A DNA stretch of 37,492 nt, taken from the IMG/VR virus record IMGVR_UViG_3300025168_000235, positions 1-37,492 of that record. One strand, 5' to 3'. The position numbers and the translations under genes were made by a program. This document shows, piece after piece, positions 36,860 through 37,492 of this stretch (its first letter is position 1; each line of letters opens with the position of its first letter). The notes beneath the pieces are model-generated. The model was given only the letters and a program-made list of their open reading frames with translations. It did not search any database and was not told the DNA's origin. Source of the stretch: a virus.

Positions 36860-37136
36860 TTTTTACCCGATCCATTTCCTCTTCATGCTCATGGTCTTTT
36901 TTCTCACGAAACCAATAATCCGTACTTTTTGCAAGGACAGCAACGTATGCTCCAACAAGGATATTAACCAAGTCACGAGATGTCTCCTTGATGTCCGCAT
37001 AGAATAGTAGGTACAGAAGCACCAGAAACGTAATCGAATTAGCAACCGAAATAATAAATCTTGCCCAGAAATTAAGTAACTTTCGGTTTTCCAGTGCATT
37101 ACCTGCTCCCCCAAATAGTGACTTGTGGACTTTCAT
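36852..37136 (-). CDS. Holin candidate with two membrane segments (94 aa)
   Basis: Two hydrophobic segments are visible: ARFIISVANSITFLVLLYLL (about residues 25-44) and LVNILVGAYVAVLAKSTDYW (about 56-75), separated by a short charged loop. The C-terminus is highly charged (REKKDHEHEEEMDRVKNG), typical of class II holins. The 'GAYVAVL.K.TDYWF' motif recurs in marine phage holin-like proteins as I recall them. It is the first gene of the lysis cassette, about 67 bp after the last fibre-partner gene. Confidence 0.65.
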   Translation of the reverse strand: MKVHKSLFGGAGNALENRKLLNFWARFIISVANSITFLVLLYLLFYADIKETSRDLVNILVGAYVAVLAKSTDYWFREKKDHEHEEEMDRVKNG

Positions 37137-37183
37137 TCTTCATTGCAAATTAGGAGTTAAGGTTCTATATTTCAAGGTTGCAT

Positions 37184-37201
37184 ACGGACACTTTTGTCCG
37201 T
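37184..37201 (-). terminator. Hairpin between fibre array and lysis cassette
   Basis: ACGGACA and TGTCCGT pair around a four-base loop, two bases after the stop of the partner gene. There is no U-tract on the minus strand, so it may slow or process the transcript and not end it. It could set the ratio of tail to lysis products. Confidence 0.4.
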
Positions 37202-37203
37202 TA

Positions 37204-37492
37204 TTATGGTTTTGGGTACTTCAGTTTTACTGCGGCTCTCTTAGCTTCAACGGCTGATTTATCGTCTGTGTCGTAGAGTGCTACTGTCAACTCAAGTAGA
37301 CTTGGGTATTCTGCTTGCCTGTTTCTGGCATAGGCTTGGGCATCGTATTCAGTTTGGAGACGAGTTATTTCTGCTGTTAATTCAGATTCCGTAAATACTA
37401 ATTCCTTGCCGGGTGTTAAGTCTATTGATGAAAATATATTTTCTTTCCAACCTGCAACTGCTTTATTTGTATCTAAATTAACTAATGCGGTT
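37204..37492 (-). CDS. Short fibre-partner protein C (C-terminal 96 residues; cut by window edge)
   Basis: The frame is open from the window edge to TAA at 37204. The visible part carries the family pattern EYDAQAYARNRQAEYPSLLE and ends KLKYPKP, so it is a paralog of the products of 470-784 and 1443-1751. The start codon lies outside the window. Directly joining 37492 to 1 would place a stop just upstream of this frame, so real sequence is missing between the ends. Its fibre is most probably the truncated gene at 1-457. Confidence 0.7.
   Translation of the reverse strand, partial: TALVNLDTNKAVAGWKENIFSSIDLTPGKELVFTESELTAEITRLQTEYDAQAYARNRQAEYPSLLELTVALYDTDDKSAVEAKRAAVKLKYPKP

Noticed and set aside
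1-37492. A temperate phage or prophage
   Set aside because: No integrase, excisionase, CI-like repressor, attachment-site duplication or bacterial flanking genes were found; the HTH gene alone is not enough.

Overview
This window is almost a whole tailed-phage genome, missing one small piece. Both ends break inside genes. If the ends are imagined as joined, all genes fall into two opposing transcription units, as expected for a circularly mapping dsDNA phage of roughly 38 kb or slightly more. A large-subunit terminase, a portal, an SU10-type major capsid protein and an SU10-type adaptor are recognisable. There is no tape-measure gene, but there are several very large, Met/Gln/Gly-rich proteins that look like internal virion or ejection proteins, so a short-tailed (podovirus) particle is the best guess. 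No integrase, attachment site, CI-type repressor, DNA polymerase, RNA polymerase or tRNA gene was seen. Host replication enzymes are presumably recruited. A short lipoprotein and an M15 peptidase in the lysis region point to a Gram-negative host. Gene families and base composition fit environmental, probably aquatic, phages, but the host itself cannot be named.

Late unit, minus strand. It starts at a good sigma70-like promoter (13516-13544) and runs leftward: TerS, a 46-residue ORF, TerL, portal, a small conserved protein, scaffold, major capsid, a small conserved protein, a glycosyltransferase-like protein, adaptor, several small virion proteins, a tail-collar protein, a degenerate cupredoxin-like protein, then an array of fibre + small-partner cassettes that runs off position 1. 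The unit resumes at 37492 with the last partner protein, followed by a lysis cassette of tiny overlapping genes, an M15 endolysin, a long tail protein with inserted beta domains and four internal-virion candidates. It ends at 25814, tail-to-tail with the early unit.

Control region, 13496-14571 (about 1.1 kb). It carries the late promoter on one side and the early promoter (14473-14501) on the other. Between them are a strong hairpin, ACTTAC repeats, a terminator and T-tracts, with no convincing gene.

Early unit, plus strand. The first block (14572-19855) opens with a MoxR/CobS-like AAA+ ATPase coupled to a DUF7192-like partner. A string of small phage proteins follows. Several are separated by near-identical stem-loops (CCGGGTCCACAAGGCCCGG) and most are preceded by a TAACACT motif just ahead of the ribosome-binding site. 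The second block (from 19898) has its own promoter overlapped by a 24-bp palindromic operator. It encodes a small HTH regulator, several C-x2-C...C-x3-C zinc-finger proteins, an HNH nuclease, an O-like initiator with iterons inside its own gene (the likely replication origin), a helicase-loader-like protein, SSB, a PD-(D/E)XK exonuclease, a Rad52-like annealing protein, a RuvC-like resolvase and another probable nuclease. This is a complete initiation, recombination and resolution toolkit that lacks only a polymerase and helicase.

The most unusual signals are the repeated early-gene leader module, the alternative-pairing leader of the AAA+ gene, the CCGG-dense AAA+ island, the fibre/partner cassette array at the contig break, and a genome-wide excess of the palindrome TGCTAGCA.
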